In this document: positions 1-10,352 of the stretch, in pieces
How the letters are laid out: every line of letters begins with the position of its first letter
How positions within the stretch are numbered: the stretch's first letter is position 1
NCBI RefSeq assembly: GCF_023091745.1
Contig: NC_068926.1
Location: forward strand, 51,670,001 to 51,734,000
Direction of reading: 5' to 3'
From: Budorcas taxicolor
Taxonomy: Eukaryota > Chordata > Mammalia > Artiodactyla > Bovidae
DNA length: 64,000 nt
Notes under the pieces: generated by a model
What the model was told of the DNA's origin: nothing
The model's input: only the letters and a program-made list of their open reading frames with translations
Database searches by the model: none
Position numbers and translations under genes: made by a program

Positions 1-60
1 CTGGTCAAGGAACTAAGATCCCATATGTGCCTTGGCAGGCGAAATACATAAATAAATAAA
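1..60 (+). mobile_element. CHR-type SINE, 3' end only (cut by window edge)
   Basis: The window opens inside the post-tRNA body of a tRNA-Glu-derived CHR SINE: the string 'ctggtcaaggaactaagatc' is followed by 'cccatatgtgcc' and an (aaat)n tail. The head lies outside the window. Confidence 0.8.
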
Positions 61-78
61 ATGACAACCGTCTTTATA

Positions 79-357
79 AGAAAGAGAGAAAGGAGGCACC
101 AAGGAAGACACAGAGAGGGGAGGGGAAGGTCCTGTGCAGACAAAGGCAGAGACGGGGTGACGCAGCCCCAGGCCAAGGAACTCCTGGGTCCACTAGAAGC
201 TGGAAGAGACAACGGAGGATGCTTCCCTGGGGCCTTCAGATGGGACACAACCCTGTGAACACCTTGATTTTGGACTGCTGGCCTCCAGAACTGTGAGGGA
301 AGACACTTCTGTTGTTTGAAGCCTCCAGACCTGTGGTAATTTGTTAAGCGGCTCCTG
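79..357 (+). mobile_element. MLT1-type (ERVL-MaLR) LTR, 3' portion
   Basis: The sequence has the MLT1 order: 'gcagccccaggccaaggaac', an 'agaagctggaagagac' block, 'gaacaccttgattttggact', 'ctccagaactgtgag', then 'ttctgttgtttgaagcc' and 'gtggtaatttgtta'. The 5' part of the LTR is missing or diverged, and no internal retroviral sequence adjoins it. Confidence 0.7.
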
Positions 358-524
358 GGAAGCTCTGAAGCTGGGCTCTTAGATCTGGGTGGTCAGCAGA
401 CCCTTGGGCTTCAGGCTGGATAAGCGGGCAAGAGGGGCACACTGGAGCTGGACCAGGAACCGTGGGGGCAGAGAGGCTCCAGGCAGGAGTGAAGGGGCGC
501 GTGACTGTGGAAACACAAACAGCT

Positions 525-900
525 AATGTTTGGCAAACACGGGAGTGCACCAGGCACTGTTTCAAATGCCTTCTTTTTATGAGCTCCATTCATCCCCAAA
601 CAGCGTCATGAAGCAGGTGCTAGTCTAATGGTCATTGTATAGATGATAAAACTGAGGCACAGAAAGGGTATGTCAGAGACTTCCCTGGTGGTCCAGTGGC
701 TAAGACTCCATACTCACATAGCAGGGGCCCTAGGTTTGATCCCTGGTCAGGAAACTAGATGCCACGTGCCACAACTAAGACCCAGCTCAGCCAAATAAAT
801 AAAATTTTTAAAAAAAGCATACCCGGCACAAGGTCACACATCTGGTAACTGGAGAAGCCTGGATTTGAACCCCAACTGTGTAACCTCATTTCTGCAGAGA
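525..900 (-). mobile_element. MIR SINE, split by a CHR SINE
   Basis: On the minus strand this is a MIR. The plus strand shows 'caccaggcactgtttcaaat', 'aaaactgaggcacagaaagg' and, after the interrupting SINE, 'cacaaggtcacacatctgg' and 'gcctggatttgaacccc'. The two halves are collinear with the MIR consensus, so the CHR SINE at 678-818 is the younger layer. Confidence 0.75.
678..818 (+). mobile_element. CHR-type SINE
   Basis: The tRNA-derived head 'gacttccctggtggtccagt' is followed by the B-box-like 'ggtttgatccctggtc', then 'aactaagacccagctcagcc' and an (aaat)n/A-rich tail. It sits inside the MIR at 525-900. Confidence 0.9.
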
Positions 901-904
901 GGGT

Positions 905-1925
905 GGGGGCACCAAGGCAGAGGCAGGTAAACCCTGGCTCCCCTGCTGTAAAGGGCAATTTTACCGATATTCACATCCAGGGCTTTACAGATGCATGAAT
1001 TGTCTGTCAGTTCTCCTGTGCCCACCTGCTCAGAGATCACCGCTGAATGACCAGGGGCCCCACCGGACACAGGAAGGCTCCACAGCTGCCAGCAGAAATC
1101 CACCCAGTCGGCCCCACATGGCAAGCAAAGGTTGCATTTTCCATTTCCAGAAAGCAGCCTGCTCCTCGGTTTGGCTCCCTCCAGGAAATCCTGTTTGTAC
1201 TATTTCAGGAAAATTGATGGCTTTTTTTTTCTTCTGGGCCTTCCAGAAACCTGACAGATGGTCTCAGATTTTCACGCTGTCTCCAGGGTGGCATCTGAGA
1301 CATCGTCTTGATGATTCTTTCTACTGTCAGGCATTTTAACCAGTATGTGTTGCTTCAACAAATGTTTTTTGAAAGCCCGCTTGTATGCAAAGTACTAGGT
1401 CCTGGGAGATGTATCAAAATGTGTTGATGGCACATGTGTTATGTTCTGGGGCACATGGGAGCCAACAAAATTGTAGGGGAGATCCTGTGGCATTCTGGGG
1501 GCTTGGGCTCCCCAAACAAGGCTCCATGCCTGCCACTCCAATACACGTGCACACCCTCGGAACATTTTTATCTAAGCAAGATCAAAGAAATAACCATGGA
1601 AGCCTTAAAATGGAGGAAAAGTCACAAAAGAGCAAAGGGACCATTTGCCTTTATAGAGGAAGGTGTGTGTTTTATAAAGGGGAGTTTCTCGAACTTGTTG
1701 GAGACTTTATTTTCCTGTGCCCAGGGAAAAAGGAGGGGCACCAAATAGGGCAGATGGGAGCCTAAGGGTGTGGACTGTTTCGTGGAGATGATGCTGTTCC
1801 AGTTCTCAAGAAATTGTATTATAAGAAAGTCCAGTAGAAAATGACCCATGTATTCCATGAATTAAGCCACAGACCCTGCATGGACTCTGCCACTACAGCC
1901 ACCATACATGTTTGGCAGTAAGAAG
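905..1925. other. Unassigned sequence
   Basis: No gene or confident repeat is visible. The stretch 1345-1420 (tgcttcaacaaatg..., aagtactaggtcctggg) faintly resembles a MIR/L2 3' end but is too diverged to call. Confidence 0.4.
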
Positions 1926-1929
1926 GCTG

Positions 1930-2120
1930 GTTCTGGATTCCACAGACCGGATCCCATGGGTCTGTGCCAGCTCCACCTGTCCAGGTGACTTCACATAAGT
2001 AAATGATCTCTCAGGCCTTGTTTTCCAGTCTGTGAAGTGGGAGCTAGAATGGTGTCAATCTCATAGGGTCGGGGTGAGCTTGAATGTGATAATGCTTGTC
2101 TCCCTGGCCCACAGCAAGTT
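1930..2120 (+). mobile_element. MIR SINE remnant
   Basis: The sequence follows MIR in the sense direction: 'ggttctggattccacagacc', a tract corresponding to 'tgtgtgacttc', 'gtctgtgaagtgggagct', then 'caatctcatagggtcggg'. Divergence is high, as expected for a pre-eutherian SINE. Confidence 0.55.
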
Positions 2121-2569
2121 CATTGCCACGCTTGGACTTGGACAGGTCAAGACTGATAAAAAGCAGTCTCTGCTCCTAGTGAATTCTATCTGGGATCCGG
2201 CTTCCTGGGGAAGATGAAACTTCTGAAGCAGAGTGATATTGTTCTCTAAGGAGAAATGGTTCCCAGACATACGGAAGAGGCCATAGCCTGTGTTGAATGT
2301 CAAGGTCAACCACTCTCCTAACTCAACATGTGGGATGTGTTTGGGTAGAAGAAATCAGGAAGGGAGGCAGTGCCTGCTCCCCAAACTGTCCCCAGAAGAC
2401 CAATCCCATTCTCAAAGCTGATTCCTGCCACCTGCCTCAACTCCAGGTTGGCACCAGGACAGACAAGAAGCTTCTCTGATCCTAAGGCTCTGCTTTAGAA
2501 AACATCAAAGAATTTTTTTGTGTGTGCAACACGTTAGATTTAATTTTTAAGTAGTGTTCTCCAAAAGCA
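2121..2569. other. Unassigned sequence
   Basis: No coding or repeat signature that I can support. It ends in AT-rich sequence that leads into the L1 remnant. Confidence 0.4.
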
Positions 2570-3060
2570 TTAATTTTTTTTTACTGTTGACATTCTCAAG
2601 CACAAAGAGAAACAGAAATACATCTATTACCCAGAGTCAACAATTGTTAACATTTTGCCCTCTCTCTATCTCGCTTAACCATTTAAAAGTAAATTATAGG
2701 TAAATTACATGGCACTTCAACTAAATACTGTGCCATGTATCTCCAAGAAGAATAAGAGGATTCTCCCACATATCTGAAGTTCCTTTATCATATATAACTA
2801 AATTAATAATAATTCCCCAATATGGTGATTTCCCTAGTGGTCCAGGGGCTAAGACTCAGCATTCCCAATGAGGAGGCCCAGGTTCCACCCCGGTCAGGGA
2901 ACTAGATCCCACATGTTACAGCTAAGAGTTCTCAGGCCGCAACTAAGACTCAATGCAGCCAAATAAATAAATATATAAATATTTTTTTAAATTCCCTAAT
3001 AGCATCTAATACCCAGTCCCTATTCAAATTTCCCCAATCTCTCACAAATTATCTTCCCAT
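2570..3060 (-). mobile_element. Old L1 3'-region remnant, interrupted by a CHR SINE
   Basis: The plus strand has the antisense flavour of an ancient L1 3' region: 'gtcaacaattgttaacattt', 'ttctcccacatatctgaag', 'ccctattcaaatttccccaa'. The CHR SINE at 2825-2990 lies within it. Confidence 0.5.
2825..2990 (+). mobile_element. CHR-type SINE
   Basis: Head 'gatttccctagtggtccagg', middle 'ggtcagggaactagatccca', end 'caatgcagccaaataaataa'. Imperfect duplications of 'aattccccaatat'/'aattccctaata' flank it, consistent with target-primed insertion. Confidence 0.85.
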
Positions 3061-3556
3061 AGAATTCTTAAGTGGAGTCTAGACAAACAGACCTAGCAAA
3101 TAAGGCTTATCACTCATTGAGGCTCACTGGGTCTGACATTAGTCTGAGTGGCCAGCAGCTGTCCATCAGAGTTGACTTTGCAAACAAATGAGTGGCCACA
3201 CCACAGCACAGGGCTCGGAGACTCTGGAGAGAATGGGGAGTCTTGGGAGAAGAAGGCCTGACTCACTCTATGTTTCTTTATGACTTTAGTTACTGGGAAA
3301 GTGGTCTCTTGCATAGGCCTTGGCCAGCCCACTTTTTACGAAACTGGACCCCTTGGTCTCTGTTTTATATTAGGAAGGTAGCGTCTCCAGTAAGGGGTGC
3401 TTTTCCTCCCTGCCCTGTAAGAATCCAAACAAAATTCTTTGGTTATCAACTTTCTTTTCTGTGGCTGAACTCCCTGGATCCACCACACCCTTTCTCTCCC
3501 ACCGCTGCGAAGAGCTGCTCCCCAAGCCAGCTCACCCGCAGCAACAGCTCAAAACG
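3061..3556. other. Unassigned sequence
   Basis: Open frames occur on both strands (for example 3192-3593 plus) but they end in the neighbouring CA repeat and carry no recognisable domain. I see no gene here. Confidence 0.4.
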
Positions 3557-3925
3557 CAGACACACACACACACACACACACACACATGCATGATGGACAT
3601 GCATACACACACACAGGAGTGCACACCATACATGCACACACACTGAAGATACACATGTGCCGACTGCACACCTCTGCCCTCAGAAGCACTCACATACATG
3701 CGTATCGATGCACATACATACACACACGCCCACACTGGAGTGCACATGCGCACACACGTGCATAGAGTGTGGATGCACTCGTACACACACTCAGATACAG
3801 GCATGCCCACGTTCACTTAAGCAGGGCACACACACAGTGACACACTGAATGCACACACTCATGTGCACATCTATGCACATAGGGGCATACACACTCACGT
3901 GTACACGCACATACCTACACACAGG
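3557..3925. repeat. (CA)n core with a 340-bp degenerate CACACATG/CATACA tract
   Basis: About 14 uninterrupted CA units (3558-3586) are followed by a long degenerate array of 'cacaca', 'catgca', 'catacaca' words reaching 3925. Alternating purine-pyrimidine sequence keeps frames open in several registers, which explains the His/Thr-rich and Cys/Val-rich reading frames here; they are not genes. Confidence 0.9.
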
Positions 3926-5028
3926 TGGAAAGCACAGGTCCTTCCCTCCAAGGACCAGTGGAAACTCCATCTCCCAGAACGAGCCTTCCCCACCTCCCTC
4001 CTCCTCCAACTCCACTGCCTCCAAGTCGCCCCCTAGCTTTTGTTAAGCCCCCTGGCTCCCTCCCACTAGGAAGAAGGCTGTAGTCAGTCAACCTCCGCTT
4101 GTAAACAAGCTGACCTGGCATCCCCAGCTGGGTGGACAACAGAGAAGCCAAGCCTGTGCTCACTGGTTTCCTGGCCCCAGGGAGTCCTCTGGGCCTCTGC
4201 TCCCCCCCAGGCTCCCTCCCCCAGCAGCCTACTGCAAACAAGAGAGAGAATGTAAGCCCTTAGGAGCCACCGAAGTCCCATAAAAAAGGATGCGGCCCCC
4301 AGGCAGGCTGTGTGGGGGAGGGGAGTGGGGAGGAGTGTTTAACCAGCGACCAGGGGCCAGGGGCAGGGAGAAGCCAAGGGAAAGAAACTTGAGCCTCTGC
4401 TTTTAACAGGAATTTGATTCAAAACAGTAAAGATCTTTCTCTAAATCTGCCCGCAGCAAATGTTTGCAAAGAGTCATTCAGGCGCGTGGCCTAACAGGCG
4501 AGTTATACCTTAGTTTTGCCTTAGTTTTACGGGGCTCTTAACAGCCCAGCATCAGCCACAGGTATGCTGTGTAATCACTTCCCTCTCAGGGGGGAGAATG
4601 ACGCCAGATCCCTGTAGGAAGAAGGGCCACTCGCAGACATGGAATGTTCCAGTCCATCCCAGAAACCAAACCACACACAGCCTTGGAGTCTCAACTCTGA
4701 CAGGTTTGCCCCGAGATTGTGGGCACCCGTGCGGCCCAAGACGTTACCCCACAGTCAGTAACGGTGCTTACTGAGCACTAGACCCTTGAACTTGACCCTG
4801 CACTTGGGCATCCTGAAGCGGGCTCACAGAGAACCTGTAATTCAACTGGGGCATGAAAGAAAAACAGTTGATTGTCATTATTCCTGGAAGTTCTGTTCTA
4901 TGAAGTCATCGCAAACATAGAATTAGCAAACCAAACTACTGCACCTAGGGGAGGATCTGGGGTTGGGTTCCTGCAAGCCTCTGGTCACATTTTCATCAAC
5001 CAGTCGAAGCATAAACTGGTTTTATATG
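3926..5028. other. Unassigned, partly GC-rich unique sequence
   Basis: This is one of the larger blocks without recognisable repeats. 4180-4380 is purine/GC-rich; 4430-4560 contains 'gcaaatgtttgcaaagag' and two near-identical 'ccttagttttgcc'/'ccttagttttacg' words. It could be regulatory, but nothing in the sequence proves this. Confidence 0.4.
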
Positions 5029-5393
5029 TTGCTGTTGTTCAGTTGCAAAGCTGTCCAACTCTGCAACCCCACGGACTGCCACAGGCCGGCCTCCTCTGTC
5101 CTCCACTGTCTCCCAGAGTTTGCTTAGATTCATGTCCATTGAGTTGGTGACGCTATCTAACCATCTCATCCTCTGCTGCCTCCTGCTCCTTTTGCCTTCA
5201 GTCTTTCCCAGCATCAGGGTCTTTTCCGGAATCGATTCTTTGCATCAGATGGTCAAAGTATTGGAGCTTCAGCTTCAGCATCATATCCAAAGAATACTCA
5301 GTGTTGATTTCCTTTAGGATTGACTGGTTTGATCTCGTTGCTATTAGGGACTCCCGAGAGTCTTTTTCCAGCACCACAACGAGAAAGAATCAA
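5029..5393 (-). mobile_element. BovB LINE, 5'-truncated 3' end
   Basis: The plus strand begins with the reverse of the BovB terminus ('gttgctgttgttcagttgc') and continues through 'catgtccattgagttggtga', 'tttcccagcatcagggtctt' and 'tttcctttaggattgactgg'. Only the last ~365 bp of the element are present. Confidence 0.9.
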
Positions 5394-5850
5394 TTTTTGT
5401 TTCTATTTAAAGATGACTTGATTACTATATATTATGGACTCATTAACACTGGACTCACAGCCAACAGCACTGTCACTCATGTCTGAATGAAGTTTATGTA
5501 AGACAGTTATTTTCTGCTTAAGGTGCATCACAGCCTTCTTGCATTCAGGAACACTAAATAATGCGTTAGGAATACACATGGGGCCATTTTAAATAGCAGT
5601 TGCCTATGAAAAGCACAAGAATGCAACAAAAGAGAGAGAGAGACTGTAAAAAGGATACTTATTTACAGCATGAGGTGAGACAAGAAGACAAAATGGTCCT
5701 GTTTGCCCTCGGCTAGAACAAGCACACCCCACAGCTCTGTCTGCCAATGACTGAGAAAATGTCACGAGTATTGACTTGGGGGTGACCGATGGATGTTAGT
5801 GAGGACTTTTTTCAAAGAAAAAAAACAAAATTGCAAATTAAAAATTAGAT
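5394..5850. other. Unassigned AT-rich sequence
   Basis: No gene or confident repeat. A short GA run lies near 5632-5642. Confidence 0.4.
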
Positions 5851-5948
5851 CTCCTTGTGGGTAAGGGGATGTTTGCAAGGAGAAGCCTGAAGTTCAATTA
5901 CTCCTTGGGGTAAGGGCATATTTGCATGAGAAGCCTGAAGTTCAATTA
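5851..5948. repeat. Tandem duplication of a ~50-bp unit
   Basis: Unit one (5851-5900, 50 bp) and unit two (5901-5948, 48 bp) both start 'ctccttg' and end with the identical 'agaagcctgaagttcaatta'. They differ by a few substitutions and two single-base gaps. Unit two contains 'atttgcat', an octamer-type motif; unit one has 'gtttgcaa' at the same place. Confidence 0.9.
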
Positions 5949-6044
5949 CCTGCCTAGTAAACCCATGGGTTTGTATCTTATACTGATACATAAACGAAGT
6001 CCTTGTCCATCTATTTCTTTCTTAATCAGTTAAAATAATTAAGC

Positions 6045-6550
6045 ATGTCTTTTTATTTCCTACTCTGTGTGAAGCATAGCAGTGATCAAGACAAAAACCC
6101 TGCTCTCAGGGGAGGGGCCTTCTTGGGATGGGGTTGGGAGATAGGAAATAAACACGCAAATCAATAAATTATACAGAAGCGCAGAGAGGTCTGCTGTTAG
6201 TGGAGAACTCAGATGGAGAAGTTAGCGGAGAAGTTCAGAGATGAGATTTTTCTGATGAGAAACAGAAAGCCCTGTAGAACCCTAGGAGAACTTCTGGACA
6301 AAGGGAACAGGACGTGAAGGGACAAGCAGTCTGCATTTATGGAACAGCAAGGTCAGTGGCCTGGAGTGAGTGATGCAAGATAAACTTGGATAGACAAGGG
6401 CAGATCAGGGAGAGCTTTGGAGACCATAGAGAAGACCTTGGACATGATGCTAAAAGCAAAGGAAAACCAGTGGGAGATTTTAAACAGAGGATGATGCCAT
6501 TTATGTTTCTGAAAGATCATTCTGACTACAGTGAGAAGAACAGATTATGG
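6045..6550 (+). mobile_element. Ancient mammalian interspersed repeat (family not certain)
   Basis: The run of motifs 'gcagtgatcaagacaaaaac', 'ggaaataaacacgcaaatca', 'gagcaaggtcagtggcctgg'-like text, 'gggagagctttggagacc' and 'aaagatcattctgactacag' is shared with the blocks at 28440 and 30413 in this window and with a widespread old mammalian repeat. I do not name the family. Confidence 0.5.
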
Positions 6551-6555
6551 GGCAG

Positions 6556-6787
6556 CTTTTTTATGTCTATGCATTTAGTTGCGCTGGGTCTTAGTCGTGG
6601 CATGTAAGATCTTTCATTGAGCTGCCCAGACCCTCTGGTTGTGTTGCGCAGACTCCAGGGTATGAGGGCTCAGCAGTTGCAGCACACAGACCTACTTGCT
6701 CCGAGGCACGTGGGATCTTTGTTCTCTGACCGTGTCCACTGCATTGCAAGGCAGATTCTTAACCACTGGACCACGAGGGAAGTCTCT
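6556..6787 (-). mobile_element. CHR-type SINE, long form
   Basis: The minus-strand head is at the right end ('ccactggaccacgagggaag') and the A-rich end is at the left. The middle carries 'cacgtgggatctttgttctc', typical of the extended CHR body. Confidence 0.85.
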
Positions 6788-7669
6788 ATAGGGGAACTTG
6801 ACTGCCATCTTTTGAGATCAGCATCTTGGGAGGCTGATCAGGTAGGGCTGGGACACAGGAGTTGAGCAACTAGAATTGAGACATCCACCCGACCTCACTC
6901 CTCACCCCACCTCCACTGCCACACTCTCCTAGCAGCTCATGAGAATCAGTACCTGGAACAAAGCCCTCAGGCTACTGCTTTGTTCTACTGGGAGCAAAGT
7001 AAAGAAAGTATGAAAATGGTTTGGCCAGTGGGGCTTACATGGCTGTGGCTGGGCCCGTGGGATCAAGAACACACCAATCATGAAAGCAGTGTCAGCCCTC
7101 CCTTCCTGGGCCAGGGCTTCCCTAACGAGGGCATTTTATTACAGTCTGTCAGTGGGTTTTTGGCAGTGGGAGCCCCACTGTCAGAGGGCTCTAGTCCCAC
7201 TCAGTGGAGTTAGGTGGAGGGAAGAGTTTGCTTCAGTGTGTTTTGCTTTCATTTGGCAAGGCAATCTTGTGAGGGGCCCAAGGTTGTGGAATTAATTACA
7301 GCCAATTACCTAGCATATAATACTCAGGTTCCACTTGTTGAAAGCCTCTTAAAGGTGGGAGAAATTCACGGGCGAGCTGTCAAATAAAGGCCTCCTCCCA
7401 CTAATCTCACGGCCCAGCCTCCTGTGAATTCACCCTTTAACGCCAACATTCTTTTTAAATAAATATGGTCTCCTTAAATCACTGTCTAAAATTCCCCCCA
7501 AATAAGGATTATTGCAGTTAACATATAAAAATATGATTCATAGTTGCCTAAGTTTAAATGTTGCCTATATTCCCTTCCCTATGTCTGTGCTTATTAATGA
7601 ATGACAGAAGATCCCCTTAAAAATTGATCTAAATCACAAAAATAAATAAAAGATGCATTGCAGCCACCA
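6788..7669. other. Unassigned sequence with an AT-rich, homeodomain-motif block
   Basis: No gene seen. 7288-7480 is free of recognisable young repeats and holds 'gaattaattacagccaatta', 'cgagctgtcaaataaa' and 'taaataaatatgg', which are homeodomain-like words. A conserved enhancer is possible but unproven. Confidence 0.4.
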
Positions 7670-8117
7670 TATTGACAAATGATAATAGTAATAAACACTA
7701 TCATCTGCAAATAATGATACATGTGTCTTCCTTTCCATCACTGGATCCCCTTTCTAATATTCATGTCTTATTGCATTGGCTTACTTGGCCCATCCAGAAC
7801 TTTCAATAATGCCGTGCTACCAGGCATTCCTGTCTTGCTCCTGATTTTTAATGGAATGCCTTTATGGCTTCACCACTTAATATGATATTAGTTGTCAAGC
7901 TTATGATGAATCATCTTTATCATATTAAGATAAATTTAATTGGTTCCTAGTGGGTTTTTTTTTTACTTGTAACTGTTTTTAATATGAAAGGGAGCATAGA
8001 AGGATATACAGTGAGAAATTACTCCTCTTTTCTTAGTCCCCCAGTCCCCTTCCTCACAAGGCACCCTCTGTTATTAGCTTCTTTGGCATCTTTCTAAAGA
8101 TGTTGCATGCTCATACA

Positions 8118-8476
8118 AGTGTCGGCTAAGGCTGTCATAATAAAACATCACAGAATGGGTGCCTTAAATAACAAAAATGTGTTTCCTCCAATTCTGGAGG
8201 CTAAAGTCTGAGACCAAGGTGTGGGCAGGGTTGGCTTCTCCTGAAGCCCTTCTCCTTGGCTTGAAGACAGCCTTCTTCTCCTAGCCCACCCGTGGCCCCT
8301 CTCTATGAATGTGCACCCCTGGCGTCTTCCTCTTCTTATAAGGACATCAGCCATATTGGATTGAGCCCCACTCTCAGGATCTGCTTTCACTTAAATTATC
8401 TCCTTTAAGGTCCTTTCTCCAAATACAGTCACATTGGGGGTTAGACTTCAACATATGAATTTGGAGTCCACAACAA
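8118..8476 (-). mobile_element. MaLR-type (MST/MLT1) solo LTR, antisense
   Basis: The plus strand reads as reverse MaLR: 'ggctaaggctgtcataataa', 'ccaattctggaggctaaagt', 'gaccaaggtgtgggcagggt', 'cttcttataaggacatcagc', 'ccaaatacagtcacattggg', 'ttcaacatatgaatttgg'. It is nested in the L1 at 7670-9290, so it is younger than that L1. Confidence 0.75.
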
Positions 8477-8535
8477 CAAACAAATGAATACGTGCGTGTG
8501 TGTGTGTGTGTTCCTTTTCCCCACCTTTTCCACAA

Positions 8536-8720
8536 ATAAAGTGAAAGTGTTAGTTGCTCAGTCATGTCTAATTTTTTGTGACCCCATGGTCTGTCCATGG
8601 GATTCTCCAGTCGAGTACTGGAGTGGGTTGCCATTTCCTTCTTCCTGACCCAGGGATTGAACCTGAGTCTCCTGCATTGCAGCCAGTATCTTTACCATCT
8701 GAGCTATCAAGGAAACCCTT
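8536..8720 (-). mobile_element. Bov-tA SINE
   Basis: Antisense Bov-tA: 'gttgctcagtcatgtctaat' at the left, 'agtactggagtgggttgcca' in the middle, and the reverse tRNA head 'tttaccatctgagctatcaa' at the right. A short (TG)n run precedes it at 8492-8510. Confidence 0.9.
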
Positions 8721-9290
8721 TTTCACAAATGGCAGTGTGCTATTCACATCTTGCTTTCTAAAGATCTATCTGGGAGACTTATCCACACCAGTATACAGAC
8801 AGTTGTCTAATTTTTAATGGAGTGTAATTTATGGAACCAGTCCTTTATGAATGGACTTGAAGTCATTGCCAATATCCTGCTATTAGGTATTAGAGGTAAA
8901 CTGCCCTGTGCAGCTTTATCTATCATTTATCTATTTATGCACCATTTCCCATGGTGCATGTCTCTGTGGGATAAATTCCCAGGAGGGATGTGCGCTTTCA
9001 TCACGTTGACAAATGTTAACAATCTTCCAGCCCCCATGTGTGGTTGAAGACCCATTACATTCCCACCAGTAATATAGGAGCATCCCTGCCAGCCAGCCAG
9101 CCAAAAGGATGCTTTTTACTTCCGGTCTCTACCAACTTGATGGAAATGACACCACAATCTTGGTTCCATTTTTGCCTTTCTCTTACTTGGAAGGAGGCTG
9201 GGAATCTTTTCATAAGCACACAGCCATTTGAACAGCATTTTTCTGTGGCTTCTGTCCATGTCCTCTGCCCTTTTCCTGGTGTGTCACTGT

Positions 9291-10245
9291 CCTCTGATTG
9301 TGGATCTATCCAAGACCTTGACCTACAACAGAATGTCATCCTCAGTTTGCAGACCGGTGTCTTTTCTCAGTTTGTATTGAGTCTTCCTCTGGTTTCTTCC
9401 TCAGGACCAGCCATCACTCCCCACCTGAGTCACTTTTCTGTCCTTCATATCTCATCACCTTTTCTGCATGTGTTCTTTCCTTCTGCAGTTGGGGGAGCTC
9501 CTCAAACTTATCTAGATGGGTGTTTTTAGCAACAGGGAGTAGGAAATCCCCCTACCAGTGACTTAATCAGAACATCTGTGGTCTCCTAATAAGGTGGGAG
9601 GTAGATAGTTCCAGGTTTGCTTAATCAGTGACACAGAACCTGGAACCAAGTTCTCCCCTCTCCACCATCTTTGGTGGATAGACGGAGGGCATGGTTCCAG
9701 GCATCACAGGCAGACAAGGTGAGGTCCCGTAGAAGACAGGAGCAAGCCCTTCCATCTGCCTCCTGCGTGTCCACCATTCCCCTGTGGAGACCACCTCATG
9801 AGTCACTGGCCAGTGGGGCACCCAGGACCAGGCTTAAGACAATCATCGACAAAGGGGGGATGACACCCCTGTGGTTGACGTACATCAACCAAGATCCACC
9901 TCTTTGGGTCTTGGAGGGGCCAGTGCCTGCCCCCCAAAAAGTGCACAGGGACCCAGGAAGACAGAGTAATAAAGGTTTTGTTTGTTCCCATGGAAGAGGT
10001 GGGGTGCATGGATCTTGGCCAACAACCACCAGCTTCCTCCCTTTTCCTGAACATCACTGGCTCGGTTTTCTACAGTTTCCATTGTTTCCCGATGCTTCCA
10101 GAGTCAGTGTCCATCCTTTGGGTGTATTGTTAATTCCCTCATGATCTTTCCAGACACACCCAGTTCCTTTACTATCTCTGCCTGCTCCATTTCATTACAG
10201 TCCAGTGCCACAGCGTGTTGACCTTATTTTAAGATCATATGTCCT
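9291..10245. other. Unassigned sequence
   Basis: Several frames are open (9671-10144 plus; 9796-10082 minus) but overlap each other on both strands and lack any domain. They look like chance frames in GC-moderate DNA. Confidence 0.4.
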
Positions 10246-10246
10246 T

Positions 10247-10352
10247 CAGAATTCCCTGTGGTCCAGCGGTTAGGATTCCACCCTTCTGCTGCAGGGGTCA
10301 CAGGTGTGATTCCCTGGTCAGGGAACTAAGATCCCACAAACCACTATTATGA
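10247..10352 (+). mobile_element. CHR-type SINE, truncated
   Basis: Head 'attccctgtggtccagcggt', then 'ggtcagggaactaagatccc'. The body stops soon after and no clear A-tail is present. Confidence 0.8.

Larger units (their letters stand above)
7670..9290 (-). mobile_element. Old L1 (ORF2 end and 3' UTR), antisense, with nested insertions
   Basis: The antisense ORF2 signature 'ttattgcattggcttacttg' and 'ccaggcattcctgtcttgct' (7770-7860) is followed by antisense 3' UTR text ('cattcccaccagtaatatag' near 9058 and 'tccatgtcctctgccctttt' near 9255). A MaLR LTR (8118-8476) and a Bov-tA SINE (8536-8720) interrupt it. No intact frame remains. Confidence 0.65.

Noticed and set aside
3446..4046. Overlapping Cys/Val-rich and His/Thr-rich frames
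   Set aside because: Artefacts of the CA-rich tract, which lacks stops in several registers.
9038..9529. 163-codon plus-strand frame
   Set aside because: The first half is antisense L1; composition and context indicate a chance frame.
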